Shown in pieces: positions 1 to 7,584 of a DNA stretch of 33,437 nucleotides. Origin of the DNA: Eubacterium sp. UBA5416 (GTDB lineage: Bacteria > Bacillota > Clostridia > Lachnospirales > Lachnospiraceae); contig DHNM01000028.1 in the NCBI GenBank assembly GCA_002409525.1, positions 1 to 33,437 on the forward strand. The letters run 5' to 3'. The notes below the pieces were generated by a model. It was not told the DNA's origin. It was given only the letters and a program-made list of their open reading frames with translations, and searched no databases. Each line of letters begins with the position of its first letter. The stretch's first letter is position 1. The translations under genes were made by a program, and so were the position numbers.

Positions 1-891
1 CTTAACTGCCGCAACCTATGTCGTGAATACTACGATTTAATGGATAACCGCAGTGCTTACATCAACAAGCTTCAGGGCGAACTTCGTATGACGTTTCCTC
101 AGTATCTTGGTATCTTTTCCAAGGTTACCACCAACACATCTCTGGCTTTATTGGAAACTTATACATCTCCAAATGCATTTATCGAAGCAGACAGGCAAGA
201 GATTGTGGATACGATACGATCAACTGCTCGCTTTGGACTTGCATATGCCGAGAAGAAATATCATGTCATTATCCAGGCTGCTAAGGAAGCAAAGGAGTTC
301 GGCTATATCATCGACAGCAATATCAAGCGGATCCGCCTCTATATCAGTTTCATCCGTAAATATGATGAAGAGATCAAAGGAATACTGGATTCCATGCATG
401 AACTGATTGATGACAATAAAGATACTGTCTTTGTGAATCAGGTTCATTTAATCGAGACCTTTAAAGGTGCAGGTTTCTTATCTGCTGTATCCCTCATGGG
501 GGAGATTGGTGATTTCACAGCGTTTTCAAAGCCAAAACAACTTTTTGCCTACTTTGGACTTGATCCAGCAGTAAAACAGTCCGGTAAATTTGAAGGTACA
601 AAAATCAAAATGTCCAAGCGTGGCTCTGCCATAGCCAGACGTGTAATTCATACGTTGACTTTACAAAGCATTAGTACCTCCCGTACAGGAGAAGCTAAAA
701 ATCCAGTATTGCGTGATTACTATCTCAAAAAATGTGAATCAAAGCCAAAGCTGGTTGCTATGGGGGCTGTTTCGCACAAAGTTTGCAACATGATATTTGC
801 AATACTTAGGGATAATAAGCCATTTGAAATCATTAAACCAGAGGAACACATGAAACAATACAACGCTGCTAAATGCGATATAGCTGCATAA
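1..891 (+). CDS. IS110-family transposase, 5' end cut by window edge
   Basis: The reading frame is open from base 1, so the apparent ATG at 40 is internal and about a quarter of the protein lies outside the window. The visible 296 residues hold the end of the N-terminal DEDD/RuvC-like domain, a helical linker and the C-terminal Transposase_20 domain (the GAGFLSAVSLMGEIGDF region followed by a PKQLFAYFGLDP-type stretch and KRGSAIARR), which carries the conserved serine region of this family. IS110 elements move through a circular intermediate without classical terminal inverted repeats and use a structured noncoding (bridge) RNA encoded in one element end. The frame looks intact to its stop, so the element may be functional. 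A decayed fragment of a related transposase lies about 180 bp downstream, so this site has hosted such elements more than once. Family assignment is firm; activity is unknown. Confidence 0.9.
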   Translation, partial: LNCRNLCREYYDLMDNRSAYINKLQGELRMTFPQYLGIFSKVTTNTSLALLETYTSPNAFIEADRQEIVDTIRSTARFGLAYAEKKYHVIIQAAKEAKEFGYIIDSNIKRIRLYISFIRKYDEEIKGILDSMHELIDDNKDTVFVNQVHLIETFKGAGFLSAVSLMGEIGDFTAFSKPKQLFAYFGLDPAVKQSGKFEGTKIKMSKRGSAIARRVIHTLTLQSISTSRTGEAKNPVLRDYYLKKCESKPKLVAMGAVSHKVCNMIFAILRDNKPFEIIKPEEHMKQYNAAKCDIAA

Positions 892-1066
892 AATACTGTT
901 ACACCAGCGAATCAACATTTTTTTAAAATGATGTTTTCACCAAGGGGTAAGTGCGCCCTTTTTTAGTTCAAAAAATTTTCGATTATCTATTGACATTTAT
1001 TAGCTGGACTCTTATTAGTTTGTTAGTTTTGGCTAAGCCTGATTAATCTGTTTCTTTATATTATGA
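892..1066. other. Noncoding flank downstream of the IS110 transposase
   Basis: No gene is seen here. The stretch is AT-rich, with a short G+C-richer patch near 940-960, and probably includes the right end of the IS110 element. The exact element boundary cannot be set because IS110 members lack obvious inverted repeats. A TTGACA box at about 988-993 has no convincing -10 at the right distance. The rest of the gap to 1433 holds the remnants, repeat and promoter listed separately. Confidence 0.4.
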
Positions 1067-1124
1067 TTGGAAGCAAAAGAATTTGATTATATGATAGATA
1101 GAGGAATGAGATTTATTCGAGCTG
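1067..1124 (+). pseudogene. Decayed fragment of a second IS110-type transposase
   Basis: The translation from 1067 reads EAKEFDYMIDRGMRFIRA. It lines up with AKEFGYIIDSNIKRIRLY in the intact transposase upstream (bases about 289-345). Only about 19 codons are recognisable and nothing on either side extends the match, so this is a scrap of a related element and not a gene. It is short enough that chance resemblance is possible, but seeing the same motif so close to a complete IS110 copy supports common origin. Confidence 0.5.
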
Positions 1125-1180
1125 CGCTCCTGACGACCGTATCATATCATGATTTATATAATAATACATTTCTAACATAT

Positions 1181-1227
1181 TTACCACCTGAAAATATGGG
1201 CGGTTCTGAAAAAGTTCTATGGTTCCA
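1181..1227. repeat. 47-bp repeat, copy A (partner at 12861)
   Basis: This 47-bp stretch matches 12861-12907 with five mismatches; the last 22 bases, from TTCTGAAAAAG onward, are identical. Copy A lies immediately before a TetR-like 3' remnant, and copy B lies immediately after the broken end of a URO-D-like remnant. I do not recognise the sequence as a known element end. Confidence 0.75.
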
Positions 1228-1278
1228 GCCATTCCCTTTCTTCCTCCACCAATTTTCCTTTCACCTGAAGTATAGAAC
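1217..1278 (-). pseudogene. 3' tail remnant of a TetR-family gene
   Basis: On the minus strand this reads SILQVKGKLVEEEREWL and then stops. It is nearly the same as the last residues of the TetR regulator at 23166-23771 (ILQVKDELVEEEREWLS). At the DNA level about 50 bp agree, for example TTTCACCTGAAGTATAGAA. Upstream on the minus strand the match stops abruptly, and no DNA-binding domain follows. It is best read as the scar of a lost or rearranged TetR paralogue. Confidence 0.6.
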
Positions 1279-1333
1279 CTTGGACAGTGGATGAACTCAA
1301 CGATTTAACTGCCCGATAGAGAGCCTTTTTATG

Positions 1334-1362
1334 TTGAAAGATATCCATATATGAAATATAAT
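1334..1362 (+). promoter_or_regulatory. Sigma-A promoter of the GntP-type permease gene
   Basis: TTGAAA at 1334-1339 and TATAAT at 1357-1362 are separated by exactly 17 bp. Transcription would start near 1369, giving a leader of about 65 bases before the AAGGAGAG ribosome binding site at 1421-1428. This is one of the best promoter matches in the window. Confidence 0.7.
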
Positions 1363-1433
1363 AGAAGAAATGCAGAGAATCTTTATAAAACTCAACAAAG
1401 ATCTGCATAAATAATCAGGTAAGGAGAGATAAG

Positions 1434-2696
1434 ATGACTTATGATTTTACTACACTAGGAGCAATTCTAGGATTGGTAATTGCAATTGTACTGATTGTAA
1501 AACAGGTACAGCCAGCCTATGCATTGATTTTCGGAGCACTGCTGGGTGGAATTATAGGCGGCGGTGGGTTAGAAAAGACGGTGTCTGCGATGGTGACAGG
1601 TTCTCAGGGAATGATGTCATCTGTATTACGTATTATGACATCAGGAATTCTGGCAGGAACATTGATTCAGACGGGTTCCGCGGAAAAGATTGCAGGGGCT
1701 ATCGTTGAGAAGCTGGGAGATAAACGTGCTATTGCCGCTATTTCCATCGCAACGATGATAATATGTGCGGTTGGAGTTTTCATTGATATATCGGTGATCA
1801 CTGTAGCACCGATCGCTCTGGCAATTGCAAAGAAAGCCGGATATAACAAATATTCGATATTGCTGGCTATGATTGGCGGTGGAAAAGCAGGAAATATTAT
1901 TTCGCCTAACCCGAATACGATTGCGACAGCAGAGGCATTTAAAATAGACCTGACGGCCCTGATGATAAAGAATATCATTCCGGCAATTGTAGCATTAATT
2001 GTCACGATTCTATTAGCATCTATGCTTAGAAAGAAAGGTGATTGTGATGTTTTGGATACTGATATAGAAAAACAGAATGACACAAAGCTGCCATCTTTCC
2101 CTGCGGCTGTCTGTGGTCCGGTTGTAGTTGTCGTATTACTTGCATTACGCCCGATTTTTAATATTGCGGTCGATCCACTCATTGCACTGCCTCTTGGCGG
2201 ACTTGTCTGTACTCTGACAACTGGGAATGTTAGAAAATTCTGGTCACAGGCTGCTTTCGGCCTTGGAAAAGTTGCCAACGTGTCAATCCTACTTCTGGGA
2301 ACGGGTACAATCGCCGGTATTATCCAGGCATCTGCTCTTCAAAGTGATGTGATTCGCCTGCTCGAGTATATGAATATGCCGGCATTTGTTCTGGCACCTG
2401 TAGCAGGTATCCTAATGGCCGGGGCTACTGCATCCACGACAGCCGGATCGACAATTGCCTCTCAGACATTTGCGACTCCGCTTACAAATGCGGGAATCAA
2501 AGCAATTTCGTCGGCTGCGATGATACACTCGGGAGCAACGGTTATTGATTCACTGCCACATGGTTCTTTCTTTCATGCTACCGGCGGTTCGGTAAATATG
2601 AAGATTAAAGAAAGAATGGGATTGATTCCCTATGAGGCATGTATCGGCCTTAGCAGTACGCTTACAGCGGTAATTATATATCTATTGGGATTTTGA
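1434..2696 (+). CDS. GntP-family permease (gluconate/glycerate-type H+ symporter)
   Basis: A 420-residue, strongly hydrophobic protein with roughly 11-12 predicted membrane segments, normal in length for the GntP family of proton-coupled sugar-acid and hydroxy-acid importers of the inner membrane. Supporting motifs are the glycine-rich GGGKAGNIISPNPNT stretch around residues 147-161 and the C-terminal HSGATVIDSLPHGSFFHATGG region. The ATG at 1434 follows a good AAGGAGAG site and a clear promoter. A truncated sugar-phosphate isomerase follows at once, its ribosome binding site overlapping the permease stop, so the two were probably one operon for import and first conversion of a sugar-derived acid. 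It is the only intact gene in an otherwise broken stretch. The exact substrate is not determinable. Confidence 0.85.
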   Translation: MTYDFTTLGAILGLVIAIVLIVKQVQPAYALIFGALLGGIIGGGGLEKTVSAMVTGSQGMMSSVLRIMTSGILAGTLIQTGSAEKIAGAIVEKLGDKRAIAAISIATMIICAVGVFIDISVITVAPIALAIAKKAGYNKYSILLAMIGGGKAGNIISPNPNTIATAEAFKIDLTALMIKNIIPAIVALIVTILLASMLRKKGDCDVLDTDIEKQNDTKLPSFPAAVCGPVVVVVLLALRPIFNIAVDPLIALPLGGLVCTLTTGNVRKFWSQAAFGLGKVANVSILLLGTGTIAGIIQASALQSDVIRLLEYMNMPAFVLAPVAGILMAGATASTTAGSTIASQTFATPLTNAGIKAISSAAMIHSGATVIDSLPHGSFFHATGGSVNMKIKERMGLIPYEACIGLSSTLTAVIIYLLGF

Positions 2697-2713
2697 AAAG
2701 GAGGATGTTAACA

Positions 2714-3115
2714 ATGAACGAACCTATACAAAAGTATTTTCAGATTGGAACTATTCAATGGATGAGTCATCCACCTGCAAAATATCCGGTTGTCGACTCC
2801 ATATATAAACTGGCCTGTGATTCTTATTTCGATGCCATTGAGCTGACACAGATCAAAGATCGCGACGACAGAGAAAAGGTAAAGAAGATTTTGCAGCAGG
2901 CTCACATGAAGGTCTGCTATGGTGCTCAGCCGCGGATATTAAACACAGGTCTAAATCCCAATGATGTGGACGAGGATGGACGCAAAAAAGCAGAAGAAAC
3001 TCTGATCGAAGCCATCGATGAAGCAGAATATCTGGGTGCAAAGGGGATTGCTTTGTGTTTAACAGAAGAATATCATGCCCGCTCACACAGATCACTTTAT
3101 TGTTCTCATCAGTGA
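2714..3115 (+). pseudogene. Truncated copy of the sugar-phosphate isomerase/epimerase
   Basis: The start (ATG at 2714 after AAAGGAGG) and the first ~113 codons are about 97% identical in DNA to the complete gene at 12975; I counted about 11 differences in roughly 345 bp. Homology ends sharply near 3055, after the GIAL residues. The frame then runs through unrelated sequence, antisense to a PucR-type fragment, to a chance stop at 3115. The product would be 133 residues instead of 300, without most of the TIM barrel and all later metal-binding positions, so it should be inactive. The high identity points to a recent duplication followed by deletion or rearrangement. Confidence 0.85.
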
Positions 3116-3275
3116 TAAATTCTTTCGCAGATGCAAGATAAACGTTCTGTTTCCCGATTCCGGTATCGTCTGACAGAATCCGGGCACTTCGAAGAATTGG
3201 ATCTCCCTTTTCAATTTTGATTATTGGATGATGTTTTTTCAGCCAGTCTGCAAGTATCCACATACTCAGTTTCAT
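3059..3275 (-). pseudogene. N-terminal fragment of a PucR-type regulator paralogue
   Basis: From an ATG at 3275 on the minus strand, about 72 codons match the N-terminus of the regulator at 18510-19958: both begin MKLSMWILADWL and share RSARILS, KQNVYLA and VICVSGHD, roughly 75% amino-acid identity. The fragment ends at the junction with the truncated isomerase near 3059, so the sensor middle and HTH end are gone. A GAGGTG-type ribosome binding site precedes the ATG, and just upstream on the minus strand is an open stretch of 27 codons ending in TGA (3297-3380) that may be the tail of the gene once in front of it. Lower identity than the isomerase copy indicates an older paralogue. Confidence 0.8.
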
Positions 3276-3504
3276 CTTTACACCTCTACTTCCTCTTCAA
3301 AGGGCATAACGTTCACAGATCTGTTCCGCTGTACGGATATGTGCGAAGAATTCAGCCAGCATCCGGAGGTTTTTTACGAATTAGCTTGCAAAAAAGTGAG
3401 CTTTTTCTTATCATAGTAATTGAATTGAGATGACTGCTACGACAGGTAACCATAAATAGGACAAAAATCCTGAACAGGACCTGCCTGCAGCTCTCAGTTG
3501 GTGA

Positions 3505-3552
3505 AGAGAAAGAACAAAACTTTGTTGGGGTTGATGTTCTTTCTCTTTTTTT
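3505..3552 (+). terminator. Rho-independent terminator
   Basis: A perfect 12-bp stem pairs AGAGAAAGAACA (3505-3516) with TGTTCTTTCTCT (3535-3546), with an 18-base loop and a following run of Ts. No intact gene lies immediately upstream on the plus strand, so it probably served a gene now lost or ends transcription coming from the permease/isomerase remnant. The remaining sequence between 3300 and 3627 shows no gene. Confidence 0.75.
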
Positions 3553-3627
3553 GTAAAGCAGTTTCAGAGATAACTATACAGAAAAAGATGGAACGGGTCA
3601 ATAAGAAAACAGAAAAAAACGTGCGGT

Positions 3628-4148
3628 ATGATACAGCACGTTAGAATAGTCAGGATATGGAAGATACCGAATTTTAAATGCGGTAAAGTTACAGTAGGCG
3701 GGAACTATAATTCGACGTATGACAATATTTATGTAGCGTTTGTATGTGATGAGGAAGTTGGAAAGGGATCAGCATTAGTTAATTATGATAAGTTTAAAGC
3801 TGATTATATTTTTGTCTTAGATGGTGAATTTGCAGGTGAAATACATTTGTCCAATATGAGCTCTTTTTTTGTGGAATAAAAGTCAGAGGAGAGCATTCGT
3901 TTTTGGGTAGAGCTAAAAATATTATGAAAAATGCAATAGACATAATAGTCGAATTTATAGGACATTTTTCAAATGATGAACGTCCACAGTTCTGTGAAGG
4001 GGATTACGGGTTTTTCCATTTTAGTACAATTCAGGGTGATTCATTAAATTCTATTCTTATGTGTACGATTATGGAATTTGAAGAAGATAGAATGAACGAA
4101 AAGATACAAAAACTGTATGATGTGTGCAATTTAATTAATACAAAATAG
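3628..4148 (+). pseudogene. pepT: Broken peptidase T (M20 family) gene
   Basis: Two overlapping frames give consecutive parts of a peptidase T-like protein. The first (to 3879) has VAFVCDEEVGKGSALVNYDKF and ADYIFVLDG, matching the metal-site DEE(V/I)G and YTVDGG regions. The second, in another frame, has VRGEHSFLGRAKNIMKNA and DERPQFCEGDYGFFH, matching the family's IKGxxxHPGTAKxxMxNA and ERPExTEGYEGFYH blocks. The frames would join if the run of seven Ts at 3864-3870 had one more T. The N-terminal metal-binding third and the C-terminus are missing and the DAxYTVDG context is degraded, so this is a decayed remnant even if the T run were a sequencing error. It ends where a hairpin scar begins. 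Confidence 0.7.
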
Positions 4149-4162
4149 TCGATTTATTCAAG

Positions 4163-4205
4163 AGAAGCAGGAACCCCTTGAGAGTACGGGGGATAACGTG
4201 CTTCT
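4163..4205 (+). other. Structured element, possible IS200/IS605-type end scar
   Basis: AGAAGCA (4163-4169) pairs with TGCTTCT (4199-4205) and an inner CCCC pairs with GGGG. The string AAGCAGGAACCCC followed by a G-rich arm resembles the hairpin at the right end of many IS200/IS605 elements, just after the tnpB stop. No tnpA or tnpB is present. It sits exactly where the pepT remnant ends, which fits an insertion or excision scar. Recognition is from memory of the pattern only. Confidence 0.3.
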
Positions 4206-4221
4206 TAAAAATATAGAACTT

Positions 4222-4253
4222 TTGACTGTCAGGTCCATATAATGTTGTATAAT
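4222..4253 (+). promoter_or_regulatory. Possible promoter of the first sensor cassette
   Basis: TTGACT at 4222-4227 and TATAAT at 4248-4253 precede the response regulator start at 4280. The 20-bp spacing is longer than ideal. A nearer TATAAT at 4238-4243 is too close to the -35. Transcription probably starts close to 4260, giving a very short leader with the GGGGGA ribosome binding site. Confidence 0.35.
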
Positions 4254-4279
4254 ATTAGAATTAAAGCGGGGGAAAATGA

Positions 4280-5863
4280 ATGTATACAGTGATTATAGCA
4301 GACGATGAGTATGAATTACGCCAGTCTCTGCATGAATGCATTGACTGGGAAGCAATTGGATTCCAGATAATCGGCGAAGCAGCAAATGGGATAGAGGCCC
4401 TGGAACTGGTAGAGATGTTGGAACCAGATTTGTTGCTTACCGATATTAAGATGCCTTTTATTTCTGGAATTGAGCTGGCGAGGCAGGTAAATCGGATCAG
4501 GCCTGCGATACATATTGCCTTCCTGAGCGGATATGATGATTTTGCGTATGCCAAGGAAGCAATCCAATATAATATCATCAGCTACATGCTAAAGCCTTTA
4601 TCAGCAGAGGAACTGACGCAGGAATTGCTGAAGGTTAAGGAAAAGATGGATGAACGGTTTGCCCGGATGTTCTCTCTGGAAACTCAGATGTGGCAGGAGG
4701 AACGGGCAGAAATCTCAAAGTTTTCTTTTCTGCTTACACTTTGTATGAACGAGGAACAGGATATATATAATGAGGAGGAAAAAGAGAAGGAATTTGAGGT
4801 AATGGCAGAAAACTCCGGGCTTGGACGGATGAATGACCGGTCTAAAAATTTCTTTTTATTTGTCACCCGGTTTTTAGATTCTGATAAACGTAACAAAACA
4901 AAGATGGAACATCAAAATTTTGTTAACACAATCGCCAGCAAATATGTGAACTGTGTCACTGTATATATTAATGGAAAGATTATTACAATCGTGGCCGGAA
5001 CATTACGGAATCTGAATAAATATGAGGAGATTTTTACAAAAGAAATTATTCAGGTTGCAAAAAAGATTTTAAATATGGACGGTGTAATCGGTGTCAGTAA
5101 AAAATTCAATCAGCTTTTAAATACGCGAAGTGCCTATCTGGATGCGATGACGGCCTGGGAATATGCAAAGGAAGACATAAATAATATTTGCTTTCTATTT
5201 GATGTTGACAAGCATGAAAAGGAAAGCTATTCAGCCGAATACATCAGAGATATTACATTTGAACTGGAGCGCCGCCTAAAAATGGGACAGGACCTGGAGG
5301 GGTTTCTAAAGACAGTGATTGATAAAGAGAGACGAAATAATAATAGTTTCCTGATGCTTCAAATTGTGACTACCATATATGGTGTGGCATCGAATCTTGA
5401 TGATGAAGAAGGAAAGCAGGAGCTGATGGATAAGTTTTTAATCTCTGATAAGATTAACTTAAATTATTCTTATGAAGATTTGATTAACCTGGCTGTCGGC
5501 ACTAGCAATATCATTGTCGGGCAGAGACGGCATAATTCAGAGATTATCTGCAGTGAATTTGTGGACATAATTGACAGAGAATATATGAATGAAGAATTGT
5601 CTCTATCCAGTATCAGTGAGCGTTTACATGTAAGCACTGGATACCTCAGTACCGTTGTAAAGAAGATACAGGGAGAAACATTTGTTAATCTTCTGACTGC
5701 AAAACGAATGGAGGCGGCGAAAGACTATCTTTTTCTAACGTCAAAGAAAATTATGGAAATAGCAGAAGACTGTGGGTATAGTGATTATCATTATTTCAGC
5801 TATTGTTTTAAAAAGTTTTATGGAATGTCTCCGAACAAAATGAGGGAGAGGTACACGATATGA
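4280..5863 (+). CDS. YesN-type response regulator with AraC DNA-binding domain
   Basis: A 527-residue cytoplasmic regulator. Residues 1-120 form a receiver domain: acidic ADDE near the N-terminus, phospho-acceptor Asp55 in LLTDIKMP, and the conserved lysine in MLKPLS. A long middle region follows, typical of this class and without a named catalytic domain. The last ~100 residues are an AraC/XylS double helix-turn-helix (LSSISERLHVSTGYLSTVV, then IMEIAEDCGYSDYHYFSYCFKK and MSPNKMRERY). The histidine kinase starts inside its stop codon (ATGA overlap), so they are translationally coupled partners. It most likely activates the ChvE/GguAB-type transporter genes downstream. It is clearly paralogous to the regulator at 28996. 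Assignment of class is firm; target genes are inferred. Confidence 0.92.
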   Translation: MYTVIIADDEYELRQSLHECIDWEAIGFQIIGEAANGIEALELVEMLEPDLLLTDIKMPFISGIELARQVNRIRPAIHIAFLSGYDDFAYAKEAIQYNIISYMLKPLSAEELTQELLKVKEKMDERFARMFSLETQMWQEERAEISKFSFLLTLCMNEEQDIYNEEEKEKEFEVMAENSGLGRMNDRSKNFFLFVTRFLDSDKRNKTKMEHQNFVNTIASKYVNCVTVYINGKIITIVAGTLRNLNKYEEIFTKEIIQVAKKILNMDGVIGVSKKFNQLLNTRSAYLDAMTAWEYAKEDINNICFLFDVDKHEKESYSAEYIRDITFELERRLKMGQDLEGFLKTVIDKERRNNNSFLMLQIVTTIYGVASNLDDEEGKQELMDKFLISDKINLNYSYEDLINLAVGTSNIIVGQRRHNSEIICSEFVDIIDREYMNEELSLSSISERLHVSTGYLSTVVKKIQGETFVNLLTAKRMEAAKDYLFLTSKKIMEIAEDCGYSDYHYFSYCFKKFYGMSPNKMRERYTI

Positions 5864-7563
5864 AAAAGAACTCTATCTCCGGTTTTCTGACAATTCTGAT
5901 TAGTGTAATGTGCATTGTGCTGACAGCCACCACCACTATCATGTTCACGATTGTTTACCGGAATTCTTTACATCGCACGGCGATTATTAATTCTGAGCAG
6001 GCAGTATCGCAGGTAACCAATACCATTGAGATTTATGCACAGGAGATGAAAAATGACTTAAAAATGGTGGAAAAGGAAATTCAGTGGGTTGCCTCGCCAG
6101 AAGAGCTGCGTGATTATCTCAATCATATGGTTCAGATAAATAGCGGTTGTGTTTCAGTCATGATTTATGATGAAGAGGGAAATATTCTGGAATACGGGGC
6201 AGATGAAGGTTACATAATGGAAAAGCAGACGGAAGACATATCATTTTTACCGGATTTATTTTCAGAAGCCGAATATGAGATATCGGCGCCCCATGTTCAG
6301 AACATTTTTAAGGAGTCTTATCCGTGGGTGGCCACCATTGGAAATAAGATATATCTGGAGTTATATAAAAAAGAATTATATGTTGCAATGGATGTTGAAG
6401 TGCTGTCGATACTGTCTTATGTAGACAATGTAAGTATAGGGCAGCGCGGATATTGTTTTGTTATCGATAAGTATGGAAATATGGTTTATCATCCGCAACA
6501 GCAGCTTATCTATTCCGGAATAAAGAACGAGAATATGAATCTGCTTGCAAATCTTGAAGGTGAGACGATTGCCGGTGATATTATTTATTCTGCACATGCT
6601 CTGGAGGATGGGCACTGGACAGTAGTTGGGGTCAGTTATATGGATGAGCTTGTAACTGATAAGCTAAAAGAATTGTGGTGGCTAATTATTATTGAACTAC
6701 TTCTTTGTATTGTGATCTCAATTATCACAGTCAAAGCTTTTAACCGCAAGATATCCAGCCCCGTCCAGAATCTGATCAATGCAATGAAAAATTTTGAACA
6801 GAATATGGAAGAATTTCGCTATAGGACCGAAAAGGGTGTCTACGAAATGCAGATTCTCTCAGAATCCTTTGAACATATGGTCAAACGGCTTCAAGAGCTG
6901 ATGGAACAGGTAAAACGGGAAGAGATATTGCTGAGAAAGACGGAGCTGAAGGCATTGCAGACCCAGATTAATCCTCATTTTCTCTATAACACCTTAGATT
7001 CGATTCAGTGGATGTGTGAACGGAATAAGGCAGATCAGGCGGTGAAGATGGTCGGCGCCCTGTCAAGACTGTTCCGAATCAGTATCAGTAAGGGAAAAGA
7101 GCTGATTACGATTGCGGACGAGATAGAGCATGCGAAGAATTATATGCTGATTCAAACGTTTCGATATACGAATCAATTTACATATCATTTTGAGGCAGAG
7201 GAAGAGGTACTGCATTATTTCTGCAATAAGATAACTTTGCAGCCAATTATTGAAAATGCAATTATCCATGGGATAAATCCAGCCTATGAAGATGGGGAAA
7301 TACTGGTCACTGCCAGACAGGAGAAGGATTATGTGGTATTTACTGTCTCGGACAATGGTATGGGGATGACCGAAGAACAGTGCAGGTCTATCTTAAAACA
7401 TGATACAAATGACAGCCATGGAATTGGAATTAAAAATGTGAATGACCGGATTAAGATTTATTTTGGTGAAGAATATGGGATACAGGTTGAGAGTAAGATG
7501 GATGTAGGAACTACCATTACGATCAAATTCCCAAAAGTAACAGAGGGAAACATAAACATATAA
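5860..7563 (+). CDS. YesM-type sensor histidine kinase
   Basis: A 567-residue membrane kinase. A membrane segment at about residues 10-32 is followed by an extracellular region of about 230 residues that looks like a Cache-type sensor (FVIDKYGNMVYHP near residue 205), then a second membrane segment around 270-290 and a HAMP-like linker. The kinase core is the His_kinase family: His373 in INPHFLYNTLD is the phospho-acceptor, NAIIHG is the N box and DNGMGM plus HGIGIKNVNDRI bind ATP. It overlaps the response regulator by four bases and is followed after three bases by the binding-protein gene region, forming an RR-HK-binding protein unit. Ligand input could come directly through the Cache domain or through the neighbouring sugar-binding lipoprotein. 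Confidence 0.92.
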   Translation: MKKNSISGFLTILISVMCIVLTATTTIMFTIVYRNSLHRTAIINSEQAVSQVTNTIEIYAQEMKNDLKMVEKEIQWVASPEELRDYLNHMVQINSGCVSVMIYDEEGNILEYGADEGYIMEKQTEDISFLPDLFSEAEYEISAPHVQNIFKESYPWVATIGNKIYLELYKKELYVAMDVEVLSILSYVDNVSIGQRGYCFVIDKYGNMVYHPQQQLIYSGIKNENMNLLANLEGETIAGDIIYSAHALEDGHWTVVGVSYMDELVTDKLKELWWLIIIELLLCIVISIITVKAFNRKISSPVQNLINAMKNFEQNMEEFRYRTEKGVYEMQILSESFEHMVKRLQELMEQVKREEILLRKTELKALQTQINPHFLYNTLDSIQWMCERNKADQAVKMVGALSRLFRISISKGKELITIADEIEHAKNYMLIQTFRYTNQFTYHFEAEEEVLHYFCNKITLQPIIENAIIHGINPAYEDGEILVTARQEKDYVVFTVSDNGMGMTEEQCRSILKHDTNDSHGIGIKNVNDRIKIYFGEEYGIQVESKMDVGTTITIKFPKVTEGNINI

Positions 7564-7584
7564 AACGTGAAAGGGAGCCTGCAG

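Noticed and set aside
1667..2278. 203-codon minus-strand open frame
   Set aside because: Antisense to the GntP-type permease; hydrophobic stretches mirror the plus-strand membrane segments.
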